Origin: JABJAG01 sp038137215 | Lineage (GTDB): Bacteria > Pseudomonadota > Alphaproteobacteria > UBA6615 | DNA length: 64,000 nt | Assembly: GCA_038137215.1 (NCBI GenBank) | Contig: JAYQBG010000007.1 | Coordinates: 51,080 to 115,079, forward strand | Direction of reading: 5' to 3' | Part shown: positions 45,711 to 55,606 of the stretch, in pieces | How positions within the stretch are numbered: the stretch's first letter is position 1 | Layout: every line of letters begins with the position of its first letter | The notes under the pieces: model-generated | The model's input: the letters and a program-made list of their open reading frames with translations, nothing else | Told to the model about the DNA's origin: nothing | Database searches by the model: none | Translations under genes and position numbers: made by a program

Positions 45711-47237
45711 CTAACGCCCGGCCACGCCAACGGCCACATCAACGGCCTCGCCCACGGCAAGGGCGGATTGATAGTTCTGCAACAGGTTCGACACGGTCGC
45801 ATCAAAAACACTCAGGAATGGGTCCGGCCAGATCCCCATCCAGACCACCAAAACGATGAGCGGCGCAAAAATCGCAATCTCACGGGGTTCCAGATCAACA
45901 ATCTGCTTGAGATGTTCCTTGTCGAGCTTGCCGAACACCACACGCCGGTAGAGATAGAGCATATAGGCCGCGCCGAGAATCACGCCGGTTGAAGCAAGCA
46001 ACGCCACCCAGGTGTTGTCCTGGAACGCGCCGACCAAAATCAGGAACTCACCCACGAAGCCGCCAGTCCCCGGTAGCCCCACAGATCCGAGCATGAATAT
46101 CATGAAGACAAAGGCATAACGCGGCATACGTTCGACCAGCCCGCCGTAATGCGCGATCTCGCGGCTGTGTTCGCGGTCATAGATCACACCGACGCACAGG
46201 AACAGAGCGGCCGAGATGATGCCGTGGCTCAGCATCTGGAACAGCGCGCCGTCGATCCCCTGCTGGGTCGCGGTGAAGATTCCGATGGTCACGAAACCCA
46301 TATGGGCAACCGATGAGTACGCAATCAGCTTCTTCATGTCCTCCTGGGCGAGCGCCACAAGCGAGGTGTAGATGATCGCGATGACTGAGAGGGTATAGAC
46401 AAGCGGCACGAACAATTCGGATGCAATCGGCAACATCGGCAGCGAAAACCGCAGGAAACCGTACCCGCCCATCTTCAGGAGAACACCGGCGAGGATCACC
46501 GAACCGGCTGTGGGCGCTTCCACATGAGCATCGGGCAGCCAGGTGTGCACCGGCCACATGGGCATCTTCACCGCAAAGGAAGCAAAGAACGCCAGCCAGA
46601 GCCAGGTCTGCATCTCCGGCGGAACGGCATAGGCGATCAAGGTCTGAATATCCGTTGTCCCGGCTTCGAAATAGAGCACCAGCAACGCTGCCAGCAGCAG
46701 AACCGAACCCGCCAGCGTGTAGAGGAAGAACTTAAAGGCCGAATACACCCGCCGCGGTCCGCCCCAGACACCGATGATGATGAACATCGGGATCAGAACC
46801 GCCTCGAAGAAGATGTAGAACATCACGAAATCGAGGGCCGCGAACGTGCCGATCATCATCGTTTCCAGAACAAGAAACGCGATCATGTATTCCTTGACCC
46901 GATTGGTAATGGCTTTCCAGGAGGCAAGCACACAAATCGGCGTGAGGAATGTGGACAGGATGACGAAGAACAGCGAAATCCCGTCAATGCCCATGTGATA
47001 GGCGATATTGAGTGTCGGTAACCACTCGAACTTCTCGACAAACTGGAAGTCCGAGGTGGTCGGGTCGAAGTTGAACCAGAGCAGCAGGCTGATGACGAAG
47101 GTGGCGAGCGATGTCCACAACGCCGCCCAGCGCGCATTGCGCGCAAGGATATGCTCCTCACCCCGGATCAGCAGAATGAACAGGACCCCTACCAGCGGCA
47201 GGAAGGTTGTCAGGGAAAGAATGGGAAAAGAATCCAT
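45711..47237 (-). CDS. nuoM: NADH-quinone oxidoreductase subunit M
   Basis: The 508-residue antiporter-like subunit has conserved FFEAVLIPMFIIIGVWG (functional Glu), FAVKMPMWPVHTWLPDAHVEAPT and the discontinuous helices typical of Mrp-like transporters. About 14 helices. It lies 15 bases upstream of nuoN and 12 bases after nuoL. Confidence 0.97.
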   Translation of the reverse strand: MDSFPILSLTTFLPLVGVLFILLIRGEEHILARNARWAALWTSLATFVISLLLWFNFDPTTSDFQFVEKFEWLPTLNIAYHMGIDGISLFFVILSTFLTPICVLASWKAITNRVKEYMIAFLVLETMMIGTFAALDFVMFYIFFEAVLIPMFIIIGVWGGPRRVYSAFKFFLYTLAGSVLLLAALLVLYFEAGTTDIQTLIAYAVPPEMQTWLWLAFFASFAVKMPMWPVHTWLPDAHVEAPTAGSVILAGVLLKMGGYGFLRFSLPMLPIASELFVPLVYTLSVIAIIYTSLVALAQEDMKKLIAYSSVAHMGFVTIGIFTATQQGIDGALFQMLSHGIISAALFLCVGVIYDREHSREIAHYGGLVERMPRYAFVFMIFMLGSVGLPGTGGFVGEFLILVGAFQDNTWVALLASTGVILGAAYMLYLYRRVVFGKLDKEHLKQIVDLEPREIAIFAPLIVLVVWMGIWPDPFLSVFDATVSNLLQNYQSALAVGEAVDVAVGVAGR

Positions 47238-47249
47238 GATGCGCCGCCC

Positions 47250-49175
47250 CTACCGGAAGAACCCAAGCAGGAACCAGGTCGCCAACAACACCAGTCCGAT
47301 CAGCATGGCAAAGGCATAGTGATATACGAAACCCGACTGAAGGCGGCTCGCTCGGCCGGCAAGATCACGGGTCGCAGCGGCAATACCGTCGGGACCAACA
47401 CCATCGATCACAGCTCCATCACCTGATTTCCAGAGCCCGCGGCCCAGAACGAAGGACGGGCGCACAAACAGGCGGTCATAGAGCTCATCGAAAAACCACT
47501 TATTGTACACAAATCGGTGGAGCGGGCGGATGCGCGCCACAAAGGCTGCAGGCCAGTCCGGCTTGAGGATGTACATCACGAAGGCCCCCAGAATACCGGC
47601 GATGCCGACAGCGATGGGAAGCAGCTTGACCCACTTCTCTACATGATGCGCGTCTTCGATAACCGTGGTCAGCATCAGGATCGAATTGCCCCAGAAGGCA
47701 TCCATGCTGTCTCCCACGAAGTACTCCTTCGCGAGGAAACCCGAGAACACCGCGCCCAGCGCCAGCACCAGCAAGGGTGCAATCATCACGGGCGGAGATT
47801 CGTGCGCATGATCATAGGTGTGGTCATCCGCGCGCGTGCGGCCATGGAAGGTAAGGAACAACAACCGCCAGGAGTAGAAGGCGGTCATCAAGGCTGCCGC
47901 GATACCGGCCCAGAACGCATAAAGTCCCAAGCCGGTGTGCGCGGCAAAGGCTGATTCCAGAATCATGTCTTTCGAATAGAACCCGGCGAAGAACGGAACG
48001 CCCGCCAGAGCCAGGCTGCCGATCCACATTAGAACCGCCGTGACCTTCATCTTCGAGAACAGGCCGCCCATCATGCGCATATCCTGCTCGTCATCCATGC
48101 CATGGATCACGCTGCCCGCGCCGAGGAAGAGCAAGGCCTTGAAGAAGGCATGGGTCATAAGGTGGAAAATCGCTGCCGGATAAGCTCCCACGCCAAGGGC
48201 GAAGAACATGTAGCCCAGCTGGGAACAGGTCGAATAGGCAATCACCCGCTTGATATCGAACTGGGTTAGCCCGATGGTCGCGGCGAAGAAGGCCGTGGTG
48301 CCGCCGATCACGACCACAACGCTCAACGCGATCGGTGCGAATTCGAACATGGGGGACAGGCGCGCGACCATGAAGACGCCGGCCGTCACCATGGTCGCCG
48401 CGTGGATCAGCGCAGAAACAGGGGTTGGGCCTTCCATGGCGTCTGGCAGCCAGGTGTGCAGGCCGATCTGCGCCGACTTGCCCATCGCACCGATAAACAA
48501 CAGCAGACACAGCGTGGTCAGGATATCCACATCCATGCTCAGGAAGCTGAAGGACTGGCCGGCAATGTTCGGCGCTTCCTTGAACACGGCATCGAAATTG
48601 AGCGTTCCGAACACGAAGAAGACGCCGAGAATGCCCAGCATAAACCCGAAATCGCCAACCCGGTTGACCACGAAGGCCTTGATGGCGGCTGCATTGGCGG
48701 AGGGACGGTCGAACCAGAATCCGATCAGGAGGTAGGACATAAGCCCCACGCCCTCCCAGCCGAAGAACATCTGAACGAAGTTGTCCGCCGTCACCAGCAT
48801 CAGCATGAAGAACGTGAACAGGCTGAGATAGGCCATGAACCGCGGCTTTGACGGATCATGGGACATGTATCCGACCGAATAGACATGGACCATCGACGAA
48901 ACGACGTTCACCACGAAGACCATGACAGCGGTCAGGGTGTCGAAACGCAGCGCCCAGCTGAGTTCGAGTGTGCCGGAGTCGATCCAGGTGAACAGGCGAA
49001 TGGTCTGTTCATTGCCCTGGAAGCCCACATCCCAGAGCAGATAGCAGGACAGCGCGGCCGCAACGAGCATCGGCAGCACAGTCACGAGTTGAGAGGCCCG
49101 GTCGCCCATGCGGGCACCAAAGAGCCCTGCTATGACGCCGCCGATCAGCGGCAGGAAGATCGCGAGTTCGATCAT
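47250..49175 (-). CDS. nuoL: NADH-quinone oxidoreductase subunit L
   Basis: The 641-residue distal pump subunit has the core 14-helix fold with GWEGVGLMSYLLIGFW and AQIGLHTWLPDAMEGPTPVSALIHAATM, then the C-terminal amphipathic lateral helix and final anchor helix (about 580-640). It starts seven bases after nuoK stop. Confidence 0.97.
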   Translation of the reverse strand: MIELAIFLPLIGGVIAGLFGARMGDRASQLVTVLPMLVAAALSCYLLWDVGFQGNEQTIRLFTWIDSGTLELSWALRFDTLTAVMVFVVNVVSSMVHVYSVGYMSHDPSKPRFMAYLSLFTFFMLMLVTADNFVQMFFGWEGVGLMSYLLIGFWFDRPSANAAAIKAFVVNRVGDFGFMLGILGVFFVFGTLNFDAVFKEAPNIAGQSFSFLSMDVDILTTLCLLLFIGAMGKSAQIGLHTWLPDAMEGPTPVSALIHAATMVTAGVFMVARLSPMFEFAPIALSVVVVIGGTTAFFAATIGLTQFDIKRVIAYSTCSQLGYMFFALGVGAYPAAIFHLMTHAFFKALLFLGAGSVIHGMDDEQDMRMMGGLFSKMKVTAVLMWIGSLALAGVPFFAGFYSKDMILESAFAAHTGLGLYAFWAGIAAALMTAFYSWRLLFLTFHGRTRADDHTYDHAHESPPVMIAPLLVLALGAVFSGFLAKEYFVGDSMDAFWGNSILMLTTVIEDAHHVEKWVKLLPIAVGIAGILGAFVMYILKPDWPAAFVARIRPLHRFVYNKWFFDELYDRLFVRPSFVLGRGLWKSGDGAVIDGVGPDGIAAATRDLAGRASRLQSGFVYHYAFAMLIGLVLLATWFLLGFFR

Positions 49176-49182
49176 GTGCCGC

Positions 49183-49494
49183 TTAACCCTTCATCATATT
49201 GATATCTTCCACCGCGATAGAGCCACGGTTTCGGAAATAGACAACGAGAATTGCCAAACCGATGGCCGCTTCCGCAGCGGCCACGGTCAACACGAACAGG
49301 GCAAAGGCCTGCCCCGTCAGATCATTCAGATGCGCAGAAAACGCGATGAAATTGATGTTCACGGCGAGCAGCATCAACTCGACCGACATCAGGATAATGA
49401 TCACGTTCTTGCGGTTCAGGAAAATCCCGAAAATGCCGAGCGTGAACAAAATCGCTCCGACGGTCAGATAATGAGAGAGACCGATTTCCAGCAT
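49183..49494 (-). CDS. nuoK: NADH-quinone oxidoreductase subunit K
   Basis: The 103-residue three-helix subunit carries the two membrane Glu residues, in SVELMLLAVN and VAAAEAAIGLA. The ATG at 49494 overlaps the nuoJ stop (TGATG) and is chosen over a GTG one codon earlier. Confidence 0.96.
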   Translation of the reverse strand: MLEIGLSHYLTVGAILFTLGIFGIFLNRKNVIIILMSVELMLLAVNINFIAFSAHLNDLTGQAFALFVLTVAAAEAAIGLAILVVYFRNRGSIAVEDINMMKG

Positions 49495-50108
49495 CACACG
49501 CCACTCCCCGTCGTGATATCGCGGACCTCGATCACGTCGTCACGCTTGCGCTCGACCTGGTCACCAATTTTCTGACGGCGCACATCCGGCCGGTGACGCA
49601 GGGTCAGTACAATCGCACCGATCATGGCGACCAGCAGGACCAGGCCTGAGGCCTGGAAGAGATACACATAGTCGGTATAGATCAGCTGGCCGAGCGCATG
49701 GGTGTTCGTCACACCGCCCGCCGGCAATGTCGGTGCTGCCAGTGTCTGCGCGGCTTCGGGCGAGACAGCCCAACTTCCAAAGATCAGCACCAGTTCGGCT
49801 GCGAGGATGATACCGATCATGCCGCCGATCGGCAGATACTGCAGGAACCCATCACGCAATTCGGAAAAGTTGATGTCCAACATCATGACGACGAAAAGGA
49901 ACAAGACGGCCACGGCGCCCACATAGACGACCACCAGGATCATCGCCAGGAACTCGGCACCGATCAGCACGAACAGGCCAGCAGAATTGAAAAAGGCCAG
50001 AATCAGAAACAGTACCGAATGGACCGGATTTCGCGCCGAGATCACCATCACGGCAGATGCCACGGCCACGGCCGCAAACAGGTAAAAGGCGAGCGCCTGA
50101 ACTATCAC
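49494..50108 (-). CDS. nuoJ: NADH-quinone oxidoreductase subunit J
   Basis: This 204-residue subunit has five helices, with the ILVVVYVGAVAVLFLFVVMMLD helix that contains the pi-bulge used in coupling. The start is set at GTG 50108, which begins the first helix 22 bases after nuoI; upstream sequence in frame is charged and Arg-rich. The C-terminus is long and hydrophilic (about 170-204). Confidence 0.93.
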   Translation of the reverse strand: MIVQALAFYLFAAVAVASAVMVISARNPVHSVLFLILAFFNSAGLFVLIGAEFLAMILVVVYVGAVAVLFLFVVMMLDINFSELRDGFLQYLPIGGMIGIILAAELVLIFGSWAVSPEAAQTLAAPTLPAGGVTNTHALGQLIYTDYVYLFQASGLVLLVAMIGAIVLTLRHRPDVRRQKIGDQVERKRDDVIEVRDITTGSGV

Positions 50109-50130
50109 GTCAAATCCCCCCCGACCCGGC

Positions 50131-50619
50131 CTAGCGATACGGCGCATCGGCGGCAAGCGCCGTGGCGATTTCAGATTCCCAACGATCTCCGTTCAACAGG
50201 AGTTTCTCCTTGTCGTACATCAGCTCTTCGCGGGTTTCCGTCGCAAACTCGAAGTTGGGACCTTCGACAATCGCATCCACAGGGCAGGCTTCCTGACAAA
50301 AGCCGCAATAGATGCACTTGGTCATATCGATGTCGTAACGCGTGGTGCGACGTGAATTGTCTTCCCGCGGTTCGGCTTCGATCGTGATGGCCTGCGCCGG
50401 GCAAATGGCCTCACAAAGTTTACAGGCGATGCAGCGCTCTTCCCCATTGGGATAGCGACGCAGAGCGTGTTCCCCGCGAAAGCGCGGACTGATCGGCCCC
50501 TTTTCATAGGGATAGTTGATCGTCACCTTCGGCTTGAAGAAATACTTCAGGGTGAGCCACAGGCCGGAGACAATCTCAGTCAGCAGAAGCGAGCGCGCGG
50601 TACGGTCGAGCATGGCCAT
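50131..50619 (-). CDS. nuoI: NADH-quinone oxidoreductase subunit I
   Basis: The 162-residue peripheral arm subunit carries two [4Fe-4S] clusters (N6a, N6b): CIACKLCEAICPAQA and CIYCGFCQEACPVDA. The first 30 residues form the amphipathic anchor. Start ATG at 50619, 20 bases after nuoH stop. Confidence 0.97.
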   Translation of the reverse strand: MAMLDRTARSLLLTEIVSGLWLTLKYFFKPKVTINYPYEKGPISPRFRGEHALRRYPNGEERCIACKLCEAICPAQAITIEAEPREDNSRRTTRYDIDMTKCIYCGFCQEACPVDAIVEGPNFEFATETREELMYDKEKLLLNGDRWESEIATALAADAPYR

Positions 50620-50639
50620 GAAGTCTCTCTTTCCCGCCC

Positions 50640-51659
50640 CTAGTTCACAATGCCCGGATACCAGTCGAACACGACAATGGCACCGGCCGTGATGACCACC
50701 CAGGCGAGCGAAAGCGGCAGAAAGACCTTCCAGCCCAGGCGCATCAGCTGGTCATAGCGATAACGCGGCAGAGTTGCGCGGACCCAGAGGAACACGAACA
50801 ACATCAACGCGACTTTCAGGGCGAACCAGACAATGCCGGGAACCCAGTTGAAGATCGCGATATCAAGCGGCGGCAGCCAGCCACCGAGGAACAGGATAAC
50901 CGTCATCCCGCTCATCAGGACCATATTGGCGTATTCGCCCAGGAAGAAGAGAGCAAACGCCATGGCCGAGTATTCAACGTTGTACCCGGTGACCAGTTCG
51001 GCTTCGGCTTCCGGCAGATCAAACGGCGCACGGTTGGTTTCCGCCAGCGCCGAGATCACAAAGACGACGAACATGGGCAGAAGCGGAATGAAGAACCAGA
51101 CATTCTTCTGCGCCAGAACAATGTCGGTCAGGTTCAGAGAGCCTACCGCCAGCAAAACGGTGATGATCACAAAACCGATCGACACCTCGTAGGAAACCAT
51201 CTGCGCCGCAGAGCGCAAAGCACCCAGAAACGGATATTTCGAGTTCGACGCCCAGCCGGCCATGATGATGCCGTAGACACCCAGTGAACTGATCGCAAAG
51301 AGATAGAGAACGCCGACATTGATATCGGAGAGGACCCACCCCTCACTGACCGGGATTACCGCCCAACCGACCATTGCGAGAATGAAGGTGAGCATAGGCG
51401 CCATCAGGAACACGACCCGGTTTGCTCCGGTCGGAATGATAAGTTCCTTGGTCATCAGCTTCAGCGCATCGGCGAAAGGCTGCAGTAGACCGAATGGACC
51501 GACCACATTGGGACCCATACGCAACTGCATAAGGCCAATCACCTTGCGTTCGGCATAGGTCAGATAGGCCACGACGATCAGCAGCGGAACGACCAGGAAC
51601 AGGATCTGGATCACGATCCAGATCGTCGGCCAGGCGTATGAGGACCAGAACTCAGCCAT
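50640..51659 (-). CDS. nuoH: NADH-quinone oxidoreductase subunit H
   Basis: The 339-residue subunit forms the quinone entry (Q-site) at the arm junction, with eight helices and motifs AERKVIGLMQLRMGPNVVGP and AETNRAPFDLPEAEAELVTGYN. The ATG at 51659 lies inside the end of nuoG (eight-base overlap) and begins the first helix; the track's upstream start lies further into nuoG. Confidence 0.96.
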   Translation of the reverse strand: MAEFWSSYAWPTIWIVIQILFLVVPLLIVVAYLTYAERKVIGLMQLRMGPNVVGPFGLLQPFADALKLMTKELIIPTGANRVVFLMAPMLTFILAMVGWAVIPVSEGWVLSDINVGVLYLFAISSLGVYGIIMAGWASNSKYPFLGALRSAAQMVSYEVSIGFVIITVLLAVGSLNLTDIVLAQKNVWFFIPLLPMFVVFVISALAETNRAPFDLPEAEAELVTGYNVEYSAMAFALFFLGEYANMVLMSGMTVILFLGGWLPPLDIAIFNWVPGIVWFALKVALMLFVFLWVRATLPRYRYDQLMRLGWKVFLPLSLAWVVITAGAIVVFDWYPGIVN

Positions 51660-53718
51660 CGGTGCCCGTCCTCTCATCGCCGGCGTTCACGAACTCACGG
51701 GTGCAATCGGCCATGGTTTCCGAGGCCCGGCTGATCGGGTCGGTCATGTAGTAGTTCGCAATCGGGCTCTCGAAGGCTGCGTTGCTCATGGGGCCGGTTG
51801 TACCGAACTCACCCCAGGCACATGCTTCGACGACATCCACGGTGTTGAAGACCGGGTTGACCTCCGCCAATGCCGTGCGAACATCACCCAGGGTGACGTA
51901 GTCGAGCCCAGCATCGAGTTTGTCGGACAGCGCGCGCAGAATGGCCCAGTCTTCGCGGGCATCACCGGGCGGCTGAACGGCAAGACGGGCCAACTGGACA
52001 CGGCCTTCGGTGTTCACATACGTGCCGTTCTTCTCCGTGTAGGCCGCGCCCGGCAGAATGACGTCAGCGCAATGGGCCCCGGCATCCCCGTGATGGCCCT
52101 GATAGACGACAAAGGCCTTTTCAAGCTTCGAGGTATCAATCTCATCGGCGCCGAGCAGATAGACCATGTCGATCTCACCCGCGGCAGCTCCATCGAGAAT
52201 GGCGTTCGTGTCACGCCCGCCCGCACCCGGCACAAAGCCAAGATCAAGGCCGCCCACACGCGCGGCTGCCGTGTGAAGGACATTGAAACCGTTCCAGTCT
52301 TCGCGAACGACATTGCAGGTTTCGGCAAGCTTGCGGACCGCCCCGAGGACAGCGTCCCCGTCCTCACGCGTCAGAGCCCCGATGCCGAGGATCACAACCG
52401 GGCGCTCGGCGTCCTTCAACACCGCGGCGAATTCGTGATCACCGGTCGCCAGTGCGGACAGCGTATCCGGTCCGGCGCCGAGATATTCACTCGGATAGCT
52501 CAGATCAAGCTGCGGGCCAACAATCCCGATTCGGGCGCCGCCGTGCAGCCAGGCCTTGCGCAGGCGGGTGTTGACCAGCGGGGCTTCCCAACGCGGGTTC
52601 GTTCCCACGAGCAGGACCGCATCTGCCCTTTCCAGCGCCGCGATACCGGTATTCATCACATAGCCACTGCGAACATCCGGTGACAGTTTCGCACCGTCCT
52701 GACGGCAGTCGAGATTGCTCGAACCGAGCGCACTCATCAGTTGCTTGAGCGCGAACATGGATTCGGCATCGCACAAATCCCCGGCGAGTGCCGCGATACG
52801 GTCTCCCGATGTGGCTTTGACCTTTTCCACAATCATCGCGAAAGCATCGTACCAGCTGGCTTCACGCAGCTTGCCGTCTTCGCGGACAAAGGGACGGTCG
52901 AGACGCTGACGCATCAGACCGTCGCAGGCGTAACGCGATTTATCAGCCAGCCATTCCTCGTTCACGTCTTCATTCAGGCGCGGCAGAATTCGAAGAACCT
53001 CAGTCTGACGCGAGTCCACCCGGATGGCGGAGCCGACCGCATCGAGCACATCGACGGATTCGGTTTTGCTGAGTTCCCAGGGCCGCGAAACGAACGCATA
53101 GGGCTTTGAGGTCAGTGCGCCGACCGGGCACAGATCGATCACATTGGCGCTCACTTCGGAATCGAGTGACTTCTCGAGATAGGTCGTGATCTCGGCATGT
53201 TCGCCGCGTCCCAGCATGCCCAGTTCCGGCACACCGGCCACTTCGGTTGCGAAGCGCACACAGCGTGTGCAGTGGATGCAGCGGGTCATGATCGTCTTGA
53301 CCAGCGGCCCCATGTGTTTGTCTTTGACCGCACGCTTGTTTTCTTCGAACCGGGAACCGTCGCGCCCATAGGCCATAGCCTGATCCTGAAGATCGCACTC
53401 GCCGCCCTGATCGCAGATCGGGCAATCGAGCGGATGGTTGATCAGCAGGAATTCCATGACGCCATTGCGCGCCTTTTTCACCATCTCGGAGTCGGTCTTG
53501 ATCTCCATGCCATCGGCCACCGGCAGGGCGCAGGAGGCAGCAGGCTTGGGCGGCCCCGGCGCGACTTCGACCAGGCACATACGGCAATTGCCCGCGACAG
53601 AGAGGCGTTCGTGATAACAGAAGCGAGGGATTTCGACGCCGGCCATCTCGCAGGCCTGCAGGACGGTGATCCCTGCGGGGACTTCGATCTCGGTGCCATC
53701 AATCGTTACGTTCGGCAT
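51652..53718 (-). CDS. nuoG: NADH-quinone oxidoreductase subunit G
   Basis: The 688-residue subunit has an N-terminal 2Fe-2S ferredoxin domain (CEMAGVEIPRFCYHERLSVAGNCRMC), the His/Cys cluster N5 motif HPLDCPICDQGGECDLQD, and a 4Fe-4S cluster (TRCIHCTRCVRF), followed by a molybdopterin-oxidoreductase-like domain that lacks cofactor here. Normal length for alphaproteobacteria. Confidence 0.97.
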   Translation of the reverse strand: MPNVTIDGTEIEVPAGITVLQACEMAGVEIPRFCYHERLSVAGNCRMCLVEVAPGPPKPAASCALPVADGMEIKTDSEMVKKARNGVMEFLLINHPLDCPICDQGGECDLQDQAMAYGRDGSRFEENKRAVKDKHMGPLVKTIMTRCIHCTRCVRFATEVAGVPELGMLGRGEHAEITTYLEKSLDSEVSANVIDLCPVGALTSKPYAFVSRPWELSKTESVDVLDAVGSAIRVDSRQTEVLRILPRLNEDVNEEWLADKSRYACDGLMRQRLDRPFVREDGKLREASWYDAFAMIVEKVKATSGDRIAALAGDLCDAESMFALKQLMSALGSSNLDCRQDGAKLSPDVRSGYVMNTGIAALERADAVLLVGTNPRWEAPLVNTRLRKAWLHGGARIGIVGPQLDLSYPSEYLGAGPDTLSALATGDHEFAAVLKDAERPVVILGIGALTREDGDAVLGAVRKLAETCNVVREDWNGFNVLHTAAARVGGLDLGFVPGAGGRDTNAILDGAAAGEIDMVYLLGADEIDTSKLEKAFVVYQGHHGDAGAHCADVILPGAAYTEKNGTYVNTEGRVQLARLAVQPPGDAREDWAILRALSDKLDAGLDYVTLGDVRTALAEVNPVFNTVDVVEACAWGEFGTTGPMSNAAFESPIANYYMTDPISRASETMADCTREFVNAGDERTGTDG

Positions 53719-53729
53719 CGTTCGCCCCC

Positions 53730-55028
53730 CTACTCTGCGGCCTGCGCAGGCACAATGCCCTTGCGTTCATTGATCCGGCGCTCGATCTCCGGCCGGAAAT
53801 GCCGAATCAGCCCCTGAACCGGCCAGACCCCGCCATCGGCGAGCGCGCAGATCGTGTGGCCCTCGATCTGCTTGGTGACATCCCAAAGCATGTCGATTTC
53901 CTCGATTTTCGCGTCACCGCTGACCATGCGGGTCATGACCCGATAGACCCAGCCCATGCCTTCGCGGCACGGCGTGCACTGACCACAGCTTTCATGTCGA
54001 TAGAAGTGGCTCAGGCGCGCAATCGCCTCGACGATATCCGTGGACTTGTCCATCACGATCACAGCCGCGGTTCCCAGACCCGTGTTGTGTTCACGCAGGG
54101 AGTCGAAATCCATCAGGACATTGTCGCAGATGCTCTTGGACAGACAGGGTGTCGAGGAACCGCCCGGAATAACCGCAAGCAGATTGTCCCAGCCGCCGCG
54201 CACGCCGCCAGCATGCTTTTCAATGAGTTCCTTCAACGGAATGCTCATTTCTTCTTCGACATTGCAGGGATTGTTCACGTGACCGGAGATCGAAAAGATC
54301 TTCGTGCCCGTATTGTTCTCGCGCCCGAAGCCCGCAAACCAGGACGACCCGCGCCGCAGAATGGTCGGCACGACGGCAACAGTTTCAACATTGTTGACGG
54401 TTGTCGGACAGCCGTACAAACCGCAGGCGGCTGGAAATGGCGGCTTGAGGCGCGGTTGGCCCTTCTTGCCTTCCAAGCTTTCGAGCAGTGCTGTTTCTTC
54501 ACCGCAGATATACGCACCCGCGCCGCGATGAAGGTAAACGTCAAAGTCCCAGCCGGACCCGCAGGCATTCTTGCCGATCAAACCCGCTTCATAGGCCTGA
54601 TCAATGGCCTGCTGGAGATGCGAGGCTTCAGCAAAGAACTCACCCCGCACATAGATGTACGCAGCATTAGCGCCCATGGCGAAACCGCCCACAAGACAGC
54701 CTTCGACCAGCGTATGGGGGTCGTGACGAAGAATTTCCCGATCTTTGCAGGTGCCCGGTTCGGATTCATCGGCATTGACCACGAGGTAGTGCGGCCGGCC
54801 ATCGCGCCGCTCTTCGGGCGGCATGAACGACCATTTCACGCCCGTCGGGAAACCGGCCCCGCCGCGCCCGCGCAAGCCCGACGCCTTTACCTCTTCGACC
54901 AGTTTTTCACGGCCGAGTTCCAGCAACGCCTTGGTGTTGTCCCAGATGCCCCGGCGGCGTGCGCCTTCAAGGCCCCAATCATCCTGGCCGTAAAGATTCT
55001 GGAAAATGCGGTCTTCGTCACGCAACAT
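53730..55028 (-). CDS. nuoF: NADH-quinone oxidoreductase subunit F
   Basis: The 432-residue subunit binds NADH and FMN and cluster N3. RGRGGAGFPTGVKW is the NADH loop, NADESEPGTCKDR binds FMN, and ESCGQCTPCREG holds the cluster Cys. The ATG at 55028 overlaps the nuoE stop (TGATG) and is preferred to the upstream GTG. Confidence 0.97.
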   Translation of the reverse strand: MLRDEDRIFQNLYGQDDWGLEGARRRGIWDNTKALLELGREKLVEEVKASGLRGRGGAGFPTGVKWSFMPPEERRDGRPHYLVVNADESEPGTCKDREILRHDPHTLVEGCLVGGFAMGANAAYIYVRGEFFAEASHLQQAIDQAYEAGLIGKNACGSGWDFDVYLHRGAGAYICGEETALLESLEGKKGQPRLKPPFPAACGLYGCPTTVNNVETVAVVPTILRRGSSWFAGFGRENNTGTKIFSISGHVNNPCNVEEEMSIPLKELIEKHAGGVRGGWDNLLAVIPGGSSTPCLSKSICDNVLMDFDSLREHNTGLGTAAVIVMDKSTDIVEAIARLSHFYRHESCGQCTPCREGMGWVYRVMTRMVSGDAKIEEIDMLWDVTKQIEGHTICALADGGVWPVQGLIRHFRPEIERRINERKGIVPAQAAE

Positions 55029-55606
55029 CACGCACCCTCAGTCGTCAGTGTCGTCAGGCCACCCTCGGGCTCGGACCCGTTGCGCCCGACCACGGAACCC
55101 GGCTCCGGCTTTTCACCCCGCTCCAGGGCCTCAAGAACGGATTTGAAACTCTCCGCCGTCAGGTCTTCGTAGTAGTCGTCATTGATCTGGACCATCGGGG
55201 CGTTACAGCACGCGCCCAGGCACTCCACTTCAACCACGGTGAACTTGCCGTCTTCGCTGGTTTCACCCAGGCCGCAACCTGTGACCTCTTTCGCCGCGGC
55301 GCGCAGATCTTCCGATCCGCGCAGCCAACATGGCGTGGTCCGGCATAGCTGGATGAAGTGTTCGCCGACAGGTTCCAGATTGAACATCGAATAGAAGCTC
55401 GCAACCTCGAGCACCCGGATTTTCGGCATCTCCAGATATGATGCGACATACTCGATCACATGGGTTGGGAGCCAGCCGCCAGCCTGACGCTGCGCCAGAT
55501 CGAGCAACGGAATCACGGCGCTTTGCTTCCGACCCTCGGGGTAGCGCCCGATGATCGTCTGCGCACGCGCTTCATATTCGGCGTTGAATGCGAAGGTTTC
55601 GCTCAC
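55028..55606 (-). CDS. nuoE: NADH-quinone oxidoreductase subunit E
   Basis: The 192-residue thioredoxin-like subunit binds [2Fe-2S] cluster N1a through four Cys, two in CRTTPCWLRG and two in ECLGACCNAPM. The GTG at 55606 overlaps the nuoD stop (GTGA) and opens the conserved SETFAFNAEYEA start. A C-terminal tail after residue 165 is not conserved. Confidence 0.95.
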   Translation of the reverse strand: MSETFAFNAEYEARAQTIIGRYPEGRKQSAVIPLLDLAQRQAGGWLPTHVIEYVASYLEMPKIRVLEVASFYSMFNLEPVGEHFIQLCRTTPCWLRGSEDLRAAAKEVTGCGLGETSEDGKFTVVEVECLGACCNAPMVQINDDYYEDLTAESFKSVLEALERGEKPEPGSVVGRNGSEPEGGLTTLTTEGA